DNA from: Planctomycetota bacterium | GTDB lineage: Bacteria; Planctomycetota; Phycisphaerae; Sedimentisphaerales; Anaerobacaceae | Assembly: GCA_019456145.1 (NCBI GenBank) | Contig: VRUL01000003.1 | Span: forward strand, 124,001 to 188,000 | Direction of reading: 5' to 3' | Length of the DNA stretch: 64,000 bases | Shown here: positions 1 through 9,508 of the stretch, one piece after another | Layout of the letters: every line of letters begins with the position of its first letter | How positions within the stretch are numbered: position 1 is the first letter of the stretch | Position numbers and translations under genes: made by a program | Notes under the pieces: generated by a model | Told to the model about the DNA's origin: nothing | Database searches by the model: none | The model's input: only the letters and a program-made list of their open reading frames with translations

Positions 1-25
1 GATGATCGCGGATCCGGAGATAGTT

Positions 26-1579
26 TCAATCGGCATTTGCTAAATTCAACCTTTGCTGCCAGAACTGCTTTGCTTTACGGTGATATTTGAGCACTTCGGC
101 GAGCTTCTTTGGGTCTTTGAGATTTATTTGTCCGATCCTGGCGTCAACCCAGTCTTTGAAAAAACGAATAGATTTTCTACTCAGATAGTGTTTTTCATCG
201 CCAATCTCAACGTAGTATGGCGCAGTTGAGGCAAACCTGAATGTATGTTTCACATCGGCTATTACACGGATGATAAACCAGCCGCTTTTTGTAAAGCTCA
301 GAGTTCCAAACTTAACGTCTGTGCCCAATTCTGAACCGGTAACAGTTCTCTCGATGGAGCCATTTTTGATTATCTCGATACACCGAACAGGGTCATTGCC
401 GGCCAGGTGTAAGTTTATGTCAAGCTCAAGCGTCCGGCCTTTGTCGGCTTTAAAAACATGGCCCGGTTTGTGACCTGAAACATTCGGCAAAATCAAAGGC
501 CCATTAGTAACAAAGGATATCCCTTTTCGCAGATTCTCCCACCACCGGCTGTATTCGAGGTTTTTTCCACCCGTATAAACATAAACACGATTGTATCCTA
601 CGGGATTACCCAATACTCCCGATGCACTTCCGGCTGACGGGGCTATGCGAATGCCGCTGTTGAGAATATGATAATAAATATGCTGCGACCAGAAACCATT
701 ACCCAGCGGAGAAGGAAACTCCTGCTTGTTCCTTGGTTTTCCCCATGCCTCGCTATCGAGCATCTGGGACCTCCAGCAATGGTTATTCAGCAATCCAATC
801 GAATCGCCATATCCGTGCGCCAGTGCAACAGGAACATCCCACCAAAACGGTTTTTCAATGTCTATCCAGGCACCGGACTGCTGCCTTGCCAGCTCAATAA
901 AATGTAATGGAGATGGGTACTCTCGCTGGGCCCGAGTAATTTCCAAAGGCGCCTCCATATTGAAGTACATGAAAGCACCACCATTACGTTCATCCTCACC
1001 GCCTAACAGCTCGTAAAAGCGATTGTTATCAAAACCCACTACTGTTTTTTTGGGGATTTGTGAATTCTTCCATTTATTTGTACGGTTCCACCAGGTGATG
1101 ACAGGGGCAATATGAAGGTCTTCGGCCCGCATAAGCAGCTCGATATCTTTAATAGGTCTGTGCACATGCAATTCACCACTCCAGAAGCCTTTTGAGGCCA
1201 TATCGATTATCCGGGTTAGTTTTTTCTTTATTTCAGTGAGAGAACCTCTTCTGATTTCAAAAGAGCCTTTCGATCTTTGGTATTCCGGGCCCCGCTCGAT
1301 GACGTAAGTGTATCTTCCGGCGGGCAAAGTCAGTGTTACCCGGCCATCGCAACAAAAATGGTCACGGTAAGAGGGAAGATGGTCGAAAAGCTGCGGCTCG
1401 CCTTTGGCATTGACTAAATGTATCCTGCAGGCGATTGTTTTGTTGGTAGCCGTGTCCAGAATTGTAAGGCCCAATTTCCCCGAATTTGGTTTTACATCAG
1501 AGGAGCGTTCTATCGCGAGGCCTGCATCAGAAAAAGCAAGCACAACGATCCAGGTCAGGAGCCTCAAGTTTTTCATCAT
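26..1579 (-). CDS. Secreted CehA/McbA-like PHP-type metallohydrolase
   Basis: A 517-residue protein with an N-terminal signal peptide (hydrophobic stretch about residues 5-22), so it is probably exported. A carboxypeptidase-regulatory-like or beta-sandwich segment comes first (about 35-120). The motif GELHVHRP then opens a PHP-type metal-dependent hydrolase domain like that of the CehA/McbA family, whose members cleave esters or phosphoesters; the substrate here is not predictable. The C-terminal part (about 370-470) looks like another beta-sandwich. An AAAGGA ribosome site lies about 10 bases before the ATG pair; the second ATG (1576) is equally possible. It is transcribed away from the DUF5677-like gene across a 950-base spacer and appears to be a single-gene unit. 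Family assignment is by motif and overall layout only. Confidence 0.72.
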   Translation of the reverse strand: MMKNLRLLTWIVVLAFSDAGLAIERSSDVKPNSGKLGLTILDTATNKTIACRIHLVNAKGEPQLFDHLPSYRDHFCCDGRVTLTLPAGRYTYVIERGPEYQRSKGSFEIRRGSLTEIKKKLTRIIDMASKGFWSGELHVHRPIKDIELLMRAEDLHIAPVITWWNRTNKWKNSQIPKKTVVGFDNNRFYELLGGEDERNGGAFMYFNMEAPLEITRAQREYPSPLHFIELARQQSGAWIDIEKPFWWDVPVALAHGYGDSIGLLNNHCWRSQMLDSEAWGKPRNKQEFPSPLGNGFWSQHIYYHILNSGIRIAPSAGSASGVLGNPVGYNRVYVYTGGKNLEYSRWWENLRKGISFVTNGPLILPNVSGHKPGHVFKADKGRTLELDINLHLAGNDPVRCIEIIKNGSIERTVTGSELGTDVKFGTLSFTKSGWFIIRVIADVKHTFRFASTAPYYVEIGDEKHYLSRKSIRFFKDWVDARIGQINLKDPKKLAEVLKYHRKAKQFWQQRLNLANAD

Positions 1580-2536
1580 ATTGGCTTTTCCTTTAATTGG
1601 CAGCGATCATTATAACGACATTCTCCATTTTGGCTATATGAAACAGTCTCTTGCCTGGTTTTCTGACCCATTCTGGAAGCAGCAGCATTTTTTTGGGTTT
1701 GTCCCGCCACACAGATGGCGGGCAAGAATTGGGTTTGTATTTCGTATGTTGTATGTGGGATGTCGTATGTCGTCTTGTGCGCGGGGGAAATTGGGTTTGA
1801 ATTGGCTTTGATTGGGTTCGTTTTGGGTTCGTTTTTCCCATGTTCACCAAGTGTCTTATTTTCATAATCCCTTGTTAATACCTTATTTATGTTCATTTGA
1901 CTTTTTTGGAAATTGGGTTCGTTTTGCATAATTAAGGTAATAATTGGTTGGCAAATTGGGCTGGATAGGCGGTTTGCGCAGCTCATATCTCGTATTGCGT
2001 ATAGCGTCTCAAATAGCGTACAGCGTGCAGCGTAGAGCGGATAGAACATATACAAAACACCTTTACGAATGATTAAAATTGGTTGGGCTGGCTGGCCCTA
2101 AGACCGTACCACGCTGTGGCTTACGACTTGCGGTTCTCCGCTTTAGATCAAGCCACAGAGACCACAGAGTTCACAGAGAAGTCTTATGGCTAAAAACAAC
2201 GAACCAACAATTAGAGACTAAACATGTCTACATGTTGTAATTATACCAAACTCCCCCGGAATGTTCAATATAAATCTAACTATTTTGAAAAATATTTAGC
2301 CACGAAAATGCACAAAAGACAACAAAAAGATGACAAAAATAGTGCTTTTTTGGTCACTCTGAGCACGGTCAAACGAGACAAACCACTGATTTTGTTCTGC
2401 CATTAAAAAAAAGTACCGGACACCTTTAATTCCGGACACCTTTAATTCCCCCCCGCACCACTTTGACAAAAATAAATCTTTTATATTTTATCCACAAACT
2501 CGTATAATCTGCAAAAGAAAAAATCGATAGTTTTTA
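1580..2536. repeat. Repeat-rich intergenic region with dispersed-repeat fragments
   Basis: A 957-base spacer without a convincing gene. Minus-strand bases about 1700-1935 read as low-complexity peptide with blocks QNEPNF and NEPKTNPIKAN. I remember such blocks from spurious hypothetical proteins of planctomycete assemblies, so I take this as a dispersed extragenic repeat, not a gene. Bases about 1985-2042 hold several loose copies of a GCGTAxAGCGT-like unit. Bases 2153-2179 carry three CACAGAG units. Bases 2416-2431 and 2432-2447 are an exact 16-base tandem duplication (CCGGACACCTTTAATT). No promoter or terminator is clear. Confidence 0.6.
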
Positions 2537-3307
2537 ATGTTTAACCACATGTGTAAAATATTGCGATTAGTAAAGAACGTTTTGATGAAAGCCACAAAGA
2601 CCGATGAACTTCTTGATCTCCTTGAAATCATACACAAAACCTGTATCAATAAGGAACCAACACACTTAACTTGCGACAGTGAAGACATACAAGCCCCTTA
2701 TATGTTTGGCCTGTATTCCATTGTGGTTGAACTTACCGGCGACTCCTATCATGCAATAAAATCTCGTAAGGAGTTGGCGTCTCATGTACTGACAAGGGCT
2801 TTGCTTGAGGCCGTTGTTGTTCTGTGCAATGTGATTAATGATCCCAATTATGTAAAAATTCATTTCCAGAAGTCACTGGCCAAAGGCAAAAAACCGCTTG
2901 AATACCTACGGGACAACCCTGATTTGATTGATAAAAAAAGGCATACTGTTAAGGATATACAAGATCTGCTTGACAAAGGCGCGAAACTACGTGATCAAGA
3001 ACCAACCAAATCTTACATCGTAGACGATTTCAAAAATGCTGACATGGAAAAATACTATTATACCAGATACGCCTTCTTGTGTAATTACTCCCACCATAAC
3101 GCTAAAGTAATAATCAATCGCCCCCTTGGATTAAATGTACGTCCCCTTGACGAAAAGAGCACACAGAGACTAGCCCACTGGATAATTGACTTAATATTGA
3201 AGGCGTCAATAGCCGTTCATGAATTCCTAAAAACTGGCCAAAGCAATATTTTCGAAGATTTACAACAAAAATGGCAAGCTACATTTTGCGGTACTCCCTT
3301 TGAGTAG
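2537..3307 (+). CDS. DUF5677-like helical protein
   Basis: A 256-residue, mostly alpha-helical protein without signal peptide or membrane segment. The central ARALLEAVV-like stretch (here TRALLEAVVVLCNV, about 95-108) and the later YTRYAFLCNYSHHN segment with conserved Ser-His resemble the DUF5677 family, whose function is unknown to me. The start is uncertain: ATG codons at 2537, 2549 and 2585 are all in frame and none has a strong ribosome site; homologues of this layout would fit a start at 2585. It stands alone on the plus strand between repeat-rich spacers; its left flank ends in the exact 16-base tandem repeat. Codon usage is AT-richer than the genes at 6-11 kb, which may indicate acquisition. 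Confidence 0.5.
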   Translation: MFNHMCKILRLVKNVLMKATKTDELLDLLEIIHKTCINKEPTHLTCDSEDIQAPYMFGLYSIVVELTGDSYHAIKSRKELASHVLTRALLEAVVVLCNVINDPNYVKIHFQKSLAKGKKPLEYLRDNPDLIDKKRHTVKDIQDLLDKGAKLRDQEPTKSYIVDDFKNADMEKYYYTRYAFLCNYSHHNAKVIINRPLGLNVRPLDEKSTQRLAHWIIDLILKASIAVHEFLKTGQSNIFEDLQQKWQATFCGTPFE

Positions 3308-3644
3308 AATTAAATCTGTATGGCAAATAAGAATAGAAAAAAGTGCAAGTACCTTTTTTGGTAACCTTTTCCCATAATCTCTTTTTTCTTTCCGGCCATA
3401 CAATATCAAAAACGTAATCCGTCAAATCAACTTTTGAATTTTGCACTTGGGCTTTCCAATTTAATCTTTTAGTTTCCACGCAATACGAAACTTATTCTCT
3501 ATGTTTTCTTCTCAACATCACTGCACCCAAACAAAGCAAGAACATGGCAGTTGTATTCTCCCTGAAAGTTTACCTTTACTTAGAGCTACAGGTTCGTAAC
3601 TATTCTTGCATCAACTCTGTTCCATTTTTCAAGGATTCGAGCCA
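3308..3644. other. Intergenic spacer, no convincing gene
   Basis: 337 bases between converging genes. Around 3336-3360 an A-tract, a GTGCAAGTACC core and a T-tract form a loose inverted repeat similar to the GTACCGGACACC stretch on the other side of the DUF5677-like gene. A 66-codon minus-strand frame (3279-3479) is open but overlaps the neighbouring gene and matches nothing I recognise. No terminator with a clean stem was found. Confidence 0.4.
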
Positions 3645-5552
3645 CTACTTTCTTTTGGTTGTGAGTTTGTTATGGAATTCACTCGCCTTTTTTTGTCCCT
3701 CGGCTATCTGTTCTTTTGTCATTTCTTCTTTTAGCTTATCTCTGAACCTAATGTTGAGGTCATCACCACGCATCGCTGCAAGATTAGCCCATTTATAGGC
3801 CTCAACATAATCCTGAACTATGCCTTCTCCTTTATAGTACATGTTTGCAAGAGAGTATTGGGCCAATTTATGTCCTTGCTCCGCAGCTTTTGTATACCAC
3901 TCTGCTGCTGCTCCATAGCTTTTCGTAGTGCCTTCTCCTCTATAATACATACGGCCCAGACAGTAATGGGCTGAACTGCCCCTGATTCCTTGTTGTGCAG
4001 CAGCTTTTTTATACCACTTAAACGCGTTTTCATAACTCTGGCCCACACCTTGCCCACGTTCGTACATACCGCCAAGCATCAATTGAGCTTGAGAATCACC
4101 CTTTTTTGAGGCTATTTCAAACCACTTGAATGCCTTTTTATAATCCTGAGTAATGTGTTTTCCCCAATAATATTCCTGACCGACAGCACAGATGTGTCTA
4201 ATGTAATCTTCTTGCCAAAGGAATTCCCCCATGTAGTATTCCCGACCGACAGCCGAAGACATTTCGGCATCAATATTCCATTGTTCAAGACCTTTTGCAC
4301 ACCATTTGACGGCTTCATTATAGTCCTGGACTGCTTCATTATACATGTAAGTACTAACAAGTTCATTCAGGGCTCCCCTATGGCCTCGTTCTGCGGCTTC
4401 TTTATACCACCTGATTGCTTCGGCATCATTATGGAAAGCTTTTATCTCATCACCATGTACGGGCGCCCATTTTCCACTATTAAGTATTTGAGCCAGCCGA
4501 AATTGAGCCCCAACATCTCCTTGCTGTGCAGCCTGTCTATACCATGTGATGGCCTTAGAATAGTCTTTCTTTTCTTTATAGTAAGAGGCCAGTTCATGTT
4601 GTGCTTGAAAATGTCCCTGATTTGCGGCCTTTTCTAACCACTTAATCGCCTCAGCATAATCTTTTTTTCTAAACCTATAATGGGAACCGAGTCTGTACTG
4701 CGTGATAGGGTCACCTTGATCGGCGGCTTTCTTATACCATTTTATCTTTTCAATCTCATTTTTTTGGAATGAATATATTTCCCCTAATATACGTTGAGCT
4801 TTGATACTTCCGTGTTCAGCGGCCTTTTTGTTATTTTCTATCGCTTTCAGGCGCCATTCAGAAGCTTTATCTTTATCTTTAATATCAGGCAACATACCCG
4901 TGTACATTCTTGAGAGGATATATTGAGCCTCTGCGTCTCCTTCCATCGCCAAATGCTTAATCTTGGGGTATGCCAACCTCTGCGACTCTCGGCCATCTGC
5001 TTCTATCCTTTTGAACTCTTTTTCCAGACGTGCCGCTGCATCTGGTTGTTCCTCGTAGACGTTTTGCAATCTCATACCTAAGGCAATGTCTGTAAGTGCT
5101 ACTATCCCAAGGTAAAACTGCGCCTTGGCAAAACCCTTTTCTGAAGCTTTCTTGAACCAATAAGCGGCCTTTGTCGGATTTTTTGGAAGCCCTAAACCTT
5201 CACGGTATATGTGTCCGAGTTCATATTGAGCCTGGGCATCTCCTTGTTCTGCTGCCTTCTTCAGCCTATTGGCGACATTAGTAAGATTCGAGTTTGGTTC
5301 AAGCTGATCGGTTTTTCTTTCAGCGAGGCCATACGGTGCATTCGGCTTGCTTTTGTCAGTTATGCTAATTTCGAGATTTTGAGTAGGAGAAGTTGGTTGG
5401 CTTCGTCTTGTCATGTCGTCTAATTCATCTTTTGCGGTTCTTATGTGCTGTCCTTCACTATGCTCATAAGGAACACGCATGGTCGTATCAAGACTATTAT
5501 GGCAACCAGTGAAAATAAGAAGCACTACAGTATAAAACTTTGTCACTTTCAT
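3645..5552 (-). CDS. Sel1-repeat (TPR-like) lipoprotein
   Basis: A 635-residue protein. The N-terminus is a lipoprotein signal: a hydrophobic stretch ends in FTGC (Cys about 17), so it is probably membrane-anchored. From about residue 85 onward the protein is an array of Sel1-like repeats of about 36 residues, with recurrent AEQGDAQAQYELGxxY, AxxWYKKAAEQG and GxGxxxxYxxA blocks. At least a dozen units are visible, some spaced by degenerate segments around 190-250 and 370-440. Sel1 arrays mediate protein-protein contacts, often in envelope or signalling functions; no partner is evident. The gene is alone, on the minus strand, and its start (ATG at 5552) has only a weak ribosome site. Long antisense frames inside it are by-products of the repeats. 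Confidence 0.85.
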   Translation of the reverse strand: MKVTKFYTVVLLIFTGCHNSLDTTMRVPYEHSEGQHIRTAKDELDDMTRRSQPTSPTQNLEISITDKSKPNAPYGLAERKTDQLEPNSNLTNVANRLKKAAEQGDAQAQYELGHIYREGLGLPKNPTKAAYWFKKASEKGFAKAQFYLGIVALTDIALGMRLQNVYEEQPDAAARLEKEFKRIEADGRESQRLAYPKIKHLAMEGDAEAQYILSRMYTGMLPDIKDKDKASEWRLKAIENNKKAAEHGSIKAQRILGEIYSFQKNEIEKIKWYKKAADQGDPITQYRLGSHYRFRKKDYAEAIKWLEKAANQGHFQAQHELASYYKEKKDYSKAITWYRQAAQQGDVGAQFRLAQILNSGKWAPVHGDEIKAFHNDAEAIRWYKEAAERGHRGALNELVSTYMYNEAVQDYNEAVKWCAKGLEQWNIDAEMSSAVGREYYMGEFLWQEDYIRHICAVGQEYYWGKHITQDYKKAFKWFEIASKKGDSQAQLMLGGMYERGQGVGQSYENAFKWYKKAAAQQGIRGSSAHYCLGRMYYRGEGTTKSYGAAAEWYTKAAEQGHKLAQYSLANMYYKGEGIVQDYVEAYKWANLAAMRGDDLNIRFRDKLKEEMTKEQIAEGQKKASEFHNKLTTKRK

Positions 5553-6155
5553 AATTATCTCATTCCATAGGTTTTGAATTGTTTTATTGGTCAGCCTCTG
5601 CTACCAAATTGTTATTGTTTACCGGCACACTAAAAAAGGCACCGCTATATCTTGCCCGGTCGAGGCCGGCCAAGGCGGCTTTTTTAAGCGAAATCCCCAG
5701 TTATCAATCAAGCCATTAGGGACAGAGAATAGCATAAGAGAATTGAAAAGGGAAAGAAAAAAGGAAAAATGCTGAGAGGGGCGACCACATGGGGTCGCCC
5801 GTACGTGATAAGGGAGAATGGGTGCCATTGGCAAATGATTATTGATTATTGAGATTGCCGCGCTGCGCTCGCAATGACAAGAAACCCCTTGCCGTGCAAG
5901 GGGCTAACAACCCCACCCAGAGGACGGAGGGAATATGCAATATCGAACAAGGAATGCCGAATGACGAAGTGAGAAACACTTTTCGCTCGTCCTGGTAACG
6001 ATCCGGTTATTCGGATAAGCTCTTAATCACGATGTTTGAGGCTTATTTTTCCCGATGCGCCCATTTTTTCTCTTGTATTTCATTGTTCTAATGCTTAAAA
6101 TTGCTGTTTTCGGTTTCACAATAAACAACTTAAGTCCCAACAATAGGAGAAGAAA
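5553..6155. repeat. Intergenic region with three hairpin-forming repeat units
   Basis: 603 bases without a gene. Three compact palindromes are visible: 5779-5800 (8-base stem GGGCGACC/GGTCGCCC, 6-base loop), 5854-5875 (ATTGC...GCAAT around a CG-rich core) and 5885-5903 (8-base stem CCCCTTGC/GCAAGGGG, 3-base loop). The second resembles short intergenic repeats seen in many environmental bacterial genomes. A GCCG/CGGC stem followed by six T at 5665-5685 resembles an intrinsic terminator but no plus-strand gene lies upstream. The last 100 bases should contain the promoter of the oxidoreductase gene; no clear -35/-10 pair was recognised. Confidence 0.55.
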
Positions 6156-7502
6156 ATGATGAAGACCAAAATCATTCAACGACGCCAGTTTCTGAAATCC
6201 ACCGCGGCGGCCGGGATCGGACTGGTTATTTTACCCAGCGGTACGCTCTCCGGCGCCAATGCGCCCAGTAACAAGCTCAATATCGCCATGATCGGTACAT
6301 GGGGTCGGGCAGACGCGCATTTCGGCGCTGTCTCAAAGGAGAACGTCGTGGCCCTTTGCGACGTGGATGAGAAACACATTGCCCACGCCGCCAAGAGGTT
6401 CCCGAAGGCCAAAACATATGTCGACTGGCGAAAATGTCTCGAACAAAAAGACATCGATGCCGTGATTTGTTGTACCACGGACCAAACTCACGCTTTCATC
6501 GCCAACTGGGCGTTGAACCGTGATATGCATGTCTATTGCGAAAAGCCGGTGGCCAACACTGTGGAAGAAGCACGCGTTGTCCGCGCGAACTATCTCAAGA
6601 AGAAACATAAGCTGGCTACGCAGGTCGGTACCCAGCGTCACGCCAAGCCGAACTTCGAGCGTGTGCGTGAGCTGGTCAAAGACGGAGCGATTGGTGAACT
6701 GACGGATGCTTATGCCTGGGGTAATCGCCAGATTCGCAGGGCCGGCTATCCGGCGGCCAAAGGCACACCTCCGAAACACCTGCACTACGACCTGTGGATA
6801 GGGCCGGCTCCGTGGCATCCTTATAATCCTGAGTACTTTGCCGGCGGCCCGGGTATGAATTGCCTGAGCTGGAACATGTACTGGGACTACGGCACCGGGC
6901 AGGTCGGCGACATGGGCAGCCATACAATCGACCTGGTGTGGAACGCCATCGACGCGGGTCGTCCAACTACGGCAGAAGGCGAAGGCCAGAAATTCAATCC
7001 TGAAGTCACTCCCGTCGAATTGCACACATCTTTCGATATCCCGAAAAACGACTGGCGCGGCCCTATCAAGGTCCACTGGTATCAGGGAGGCATGATGCCG
7101 AGATCGCCCAAGGGCTATGTCGACTTGAACAAAATCGGACACGGCGCGATGTTCAAGGGCACCAAGGGCTATGTTGTCTGCGATTACGATTCGCGGATAT
7201 TGCTGCCGTTCGGCAATGATGCGGACCTGACGTATTACAATAGACGGGACAAGGACGATGTGATTCCGCCGTTGGGTCACTTCCAGGAGGAATGGACCAG
7301 GGCCTGTAAGGGTAGCTTAAAGACGCATTGTGATTTCGACTACGGCGGAACGGTGATCGAGATGATGCTCCTGGGTCTTGTGGCCTACCGCGTCGGTAAG
7401 AAACTCGATTACGACGGCAAAAACGGTCGCGTTACCAACAGCGCCGAGGCCAACGAGCTGCTTAGCAAAAAGTACCGCCCCGGCTGGACGCTCAACGGAT
7501 AA
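6156..7502 (+). CDS. Tat-exported Gfo/Idh/MocA family oxidoreductase
   Basis: A 448-residue NAD(P)-dependent oxidoreductase of the Gfo/Idh/MocA family. Residues 9-30 are a twin-arginine signal (RRQFLKSTAAAG), so it acts outside the cytoplasm after export in folded form. The Rossmann start IAMIGTWGRA (about 43-52) and the family EKP motif (129-131, in CEKPVAN) are present, followed by the C-terminal alpha/beta substrate domain with its typical W-rich region. Such exported members are numerous in Planctomycetota, where they are thought to act on sugars or cyclitols; the substrate cannot be told. An AGGAG site lies about 9 bases before the ATG pair at 6156/6159. The gene is clearly richer in G and C than the glycan locus. 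A 315-codon antisense frame within it is a GC artefact. Confidence 0.9.
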   Translation: MMKTKIIQRRQFLKSTAAAGIGLVILPSGTLSGANAPSNKLNIAMIGTWGRADAHFGAVSKENVVALCDVDEKHIAHAAKRFPKAKTYVDWRKCLEQKDIDAVICCTTDQTHAFIANWALNRDMHVYCEKPVANTVEEARVVRANYLKKKHKLATQVGTQRHAKPNFERVRELVKDGAIGELTDAYAWGNRQIRRAGYPAAKGTPPKHLHYDLWIGPAPWHPYNPEYFAGGPGMNCLSWNMYWDYGTGQVGDMGSHTIDLVWNAIDAGRPTTAEGEGQKFNPEVTPVELHTSFDIPKNDWRGPIKVHWYQGGMMPRSPKGYVDLNKIGHGAMFKGTKGYVVCDYDSRILLPFGNDADLTYYNRRDKDDVIPPLGHFQEEWTRACKGSLKTHCDFDYGGTVIEMMLLGLVAYRVGKKLDYDGKNGRVTNSAEANELLSKKYRPGWTLNG

Positions 7503-7798
7503 GGCCACGACAGGACGAAATCTGAATCAGGATAAGCTGTATGGGATTTGCCTGCGCGCCAGCGCTTTGTCGGGCCGGACAGAAGGGGGATATGTCTCCA
7601 AAGCAGCGTAGAAATTGCCGGAGGTGTTAATCGAAAAAATTCTTGATGCAGCTGGAGGCAAGTCGAGATAACAAACAAATAGTGCGGTCGGTATTTTCTT
7701 GTTTGAAGAGAATTATTGGTATTGACAGACATTGATGGCGTGGGGCTGAGAAGCGTCGATAATTGACCGGGGCGAGAGTGTATGTTAAACTCGGTTTT

Positions 7799-9508
7799 AT
7801 GATATACGGGAATTTAAGGAATCCGGTTTCAGCCACAGTGCTTTACGCAGCCATTTTCTATTTGGCGCTATCACCCCAGGTGAGTTCGGCGGGGTCTCTG
7901 GCCGGTACGCTGCGCAATACTACCACCGGTGCAGGGGTTAGGCGTGTGATGGTGCGTGCTTACGCGCATGGACGGAGCACAGCATTTACCGCCATGACCG
8001 AGAATGATGGTTCGTATGTCTTTCGAGAACTTCCGGCCGGCAGCTATGCCGTTTGCGTCCCGGCATCGAAGGACTATCGTCCTGTTTGCGTTCCCCTTGT
8101 GGAAATAGACCGGAACACCGAGACAAGTCTTGGCCTGAAGGCCGGGCAATCCTTCGCAATCAATGGGGATTCGTGGCTTCAGGGACGACTTTCATTTGGC
8201 CAGTCGTACCGCGCGACGGGACTGGGTCTGACAATGGTTCAAATCAAGGCCTTTGGGCCGGCTCGCCGAGTGCATGTTCAGCTGCTCGGTGGCCAGGGGA
8301 CAAGCGGCAAGTCCATCGGCCCGTCGAGAACAACAGATAAAGTCGGTAATGAAGGCAGTGTCGCCGCAGCATGGTCCGGGGCGGAAAGCCCGACGGTGCC
8401 GGGTCAAATCTATACGATTAAGATGTTTGCTGATGCCGAAGAAACCTGGATACCGGCTGTGGCAGGCCGTGGTGATGTTTACAGCTCCGGTTCAGCATAT
8501 TTCCGCGGGACACACAGGGCCTACAGCGATCTTGGCATAACCGTCTGCGAAGACAATGACTCGCTGCGAACAGATTATTATTTAGCCGGTACAGGGCGGA
8601 TGCACCGGGCCGTGTCGGTCGGACAGAGTTTCGTGGCTCTAAGCGAGAATATTACTTTCGCCTCGGCTTCCCTGAAGGGAATAGACAGTTCGCCGGGCTA
8701 TGTACGGTTCAGCATTCACCGGGGCGGCCCGGGCGGCAGACAGATAGGTCCGAGCAAAGCAGTGGCCCCGGGCAGTGGCGCCGCGGTTGCCTGGGGTCCG
8801 CAGGAGGTGGCTGTGCGGCCGGGACAGAAATATTACCTGCATATCGAAAGTCTTTCAGGAAAGAATTTTCTGGCAGCGTATAAAAACGACACCTATGCTT
8901 TGGGAAGCGCAGCTTTCAACGGGCGCAAGTCAGCCGATAAGGATATCGTCGCAGCAGTTGCAGGCCTGATCACCGAGCAGGATTTCGACCGACTGATGAG
9001 GCATCCGGAAAATATCGAGGCAATCCCGTTAAGAAATCCCTCTTTTGAGAACGGCCTTGGGCGGTGGCGCCGCGACGGCAGGCATGGAGGCATTGTCGGG
9101 TGCGACTTCGGGATTGTCCCGTGCTGGGGGACAAGAATGTTCGGCTGGACAAACCAGCGGAAAGGCCAGGAGACAAGGGAAGTTATCTATCAGCAGGTGA
9201 AAGTGAAAAAGAATCAATGGTACTGTTTCAGCGGGTGGGTTTATACAGACCAGCTCGGCGGGCGAAGCAGCGATGTTAAGATTCGACTGCTTGCACTTGC
9301 CGGGGGCGGAACGGCCGTGCGGGACAACAAGTTGATCGGGACCTCGCAATGGTACGCCACAGAGGGCCAATGGTGCCGCGGTTCGGTCCTGTTCAGGGCC
9401 GAGGCTGAGATTGTTACGGTCGGTTTCGATCTGGAGCAACGATTCAGTCTCGAATCCAACAGTTTGTACGTCGATGGTGCACATCTACAGCGTATCGGAG
9501 CACAATAG
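7799..9508 (+). CDS. Secreted carboxypeptidase-regulatory/CBM-like protein (paralogue 1)
   Basis: A 569-residue predicted secreted protein if started at ATG 7799; in-frame TTG (7763) and GTG (7778) starts are possible but give a poorer signal peptide. The hydrophobic signal covers about residues 12-30. Residues about 33-110 look like a carboxypeptidase-regulatory-like or SdrD-B-like fold (GSLAGTLRNTTTGAG, ENDGSYVFRELPAGSY). Two similar beta-rich segments follow, each with a GGPGGRQIGPS-like or GTSGKSIGPS-like turn. The C-terminal quarter (NPSFENGLGRWR to LYVDGAHL) resembles CBM4/9-like galactose-binding folds. It is followed with no gap by a second protein of the same architecture. Likely an extracellular carbohydrate-binding or structural protein; no catalytic residues were recognised. 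Confidence 0.68.
   Translation: MIYGNLRNPVSATVLYAAIFYLALSPQVSSAGSLAGTLRNTTTGAGVRRVMVRAYAHGRSTAFTAMTENDGSYVFRELPAGSYAVCVPASKDYRPVCVPLVEIDRNTETSLGLKAGQSFAINGDSWLQGRLSFGQSYRATGLGLTMVQIKAFGPARRVHVQLLGGQGTSGKSIGPSRTTDKVGNEGSVAAAWSGAESPTVPGQIYTIKMFADAEETWIPAVAGRGDVYSSGSAYFRGTHRAYSDLGITVCEDNDSLRTDYYLAGTGRMHRAVSVGQSFVALSENITFASASLKGIDSSPGYVRFSIHRGGPGGRQIGPSKAVAPGSGAAVAWGPQEVAVRPGQKYYLHIESLSGKNFLAAYKNDTYALGSAAFNGRKSADKDIVAAVAGLITEQDFDRLMRHPENIEAIPLRNPSFENGLGRWRRDGRHGGIVGCDFGIVPCWGTRMFGWTNQRKGQETREVIYQQVKVKKNQWYCFSGWVYTDQLGGRSSDVKIRLLALAGGGTAVRDNKLIGTSQWYATEGQWCRGSVLFRAEAEIVTVGFDLEQRFSLESNSLYVDGAHLQRIGAQ

Noticed and set aside
3279-3479. 66-codon minus-strand frame between the DUF5677-like and Sel1 genes
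   Set aside because: It overlaps the end of the DUF5677-like gene, has no ribosome site, and its sequence contains the A/T-tract repeat.
4155-4637. 160-codon plus-strand frame inside the Sel1 gene
   Set aside because: It results from the periodic repeats on the other strand; hydrophobic composition without coherent motifs.
5664-5685. Terminator-like stem plus six T
   Set aside because: No plus-strand gene lies upstream; the stem is only four base pairs, so it is probably chance or part of a repeat.
6333-7280. Long minus-strand open frame (315 codons) opposite the Tat oxidoreductase
   Set aside because: It is a shadow of a GC-rich gene whose plus-strand frame has clear motifs; the antisense protein has no recognisable features or ribosome site.
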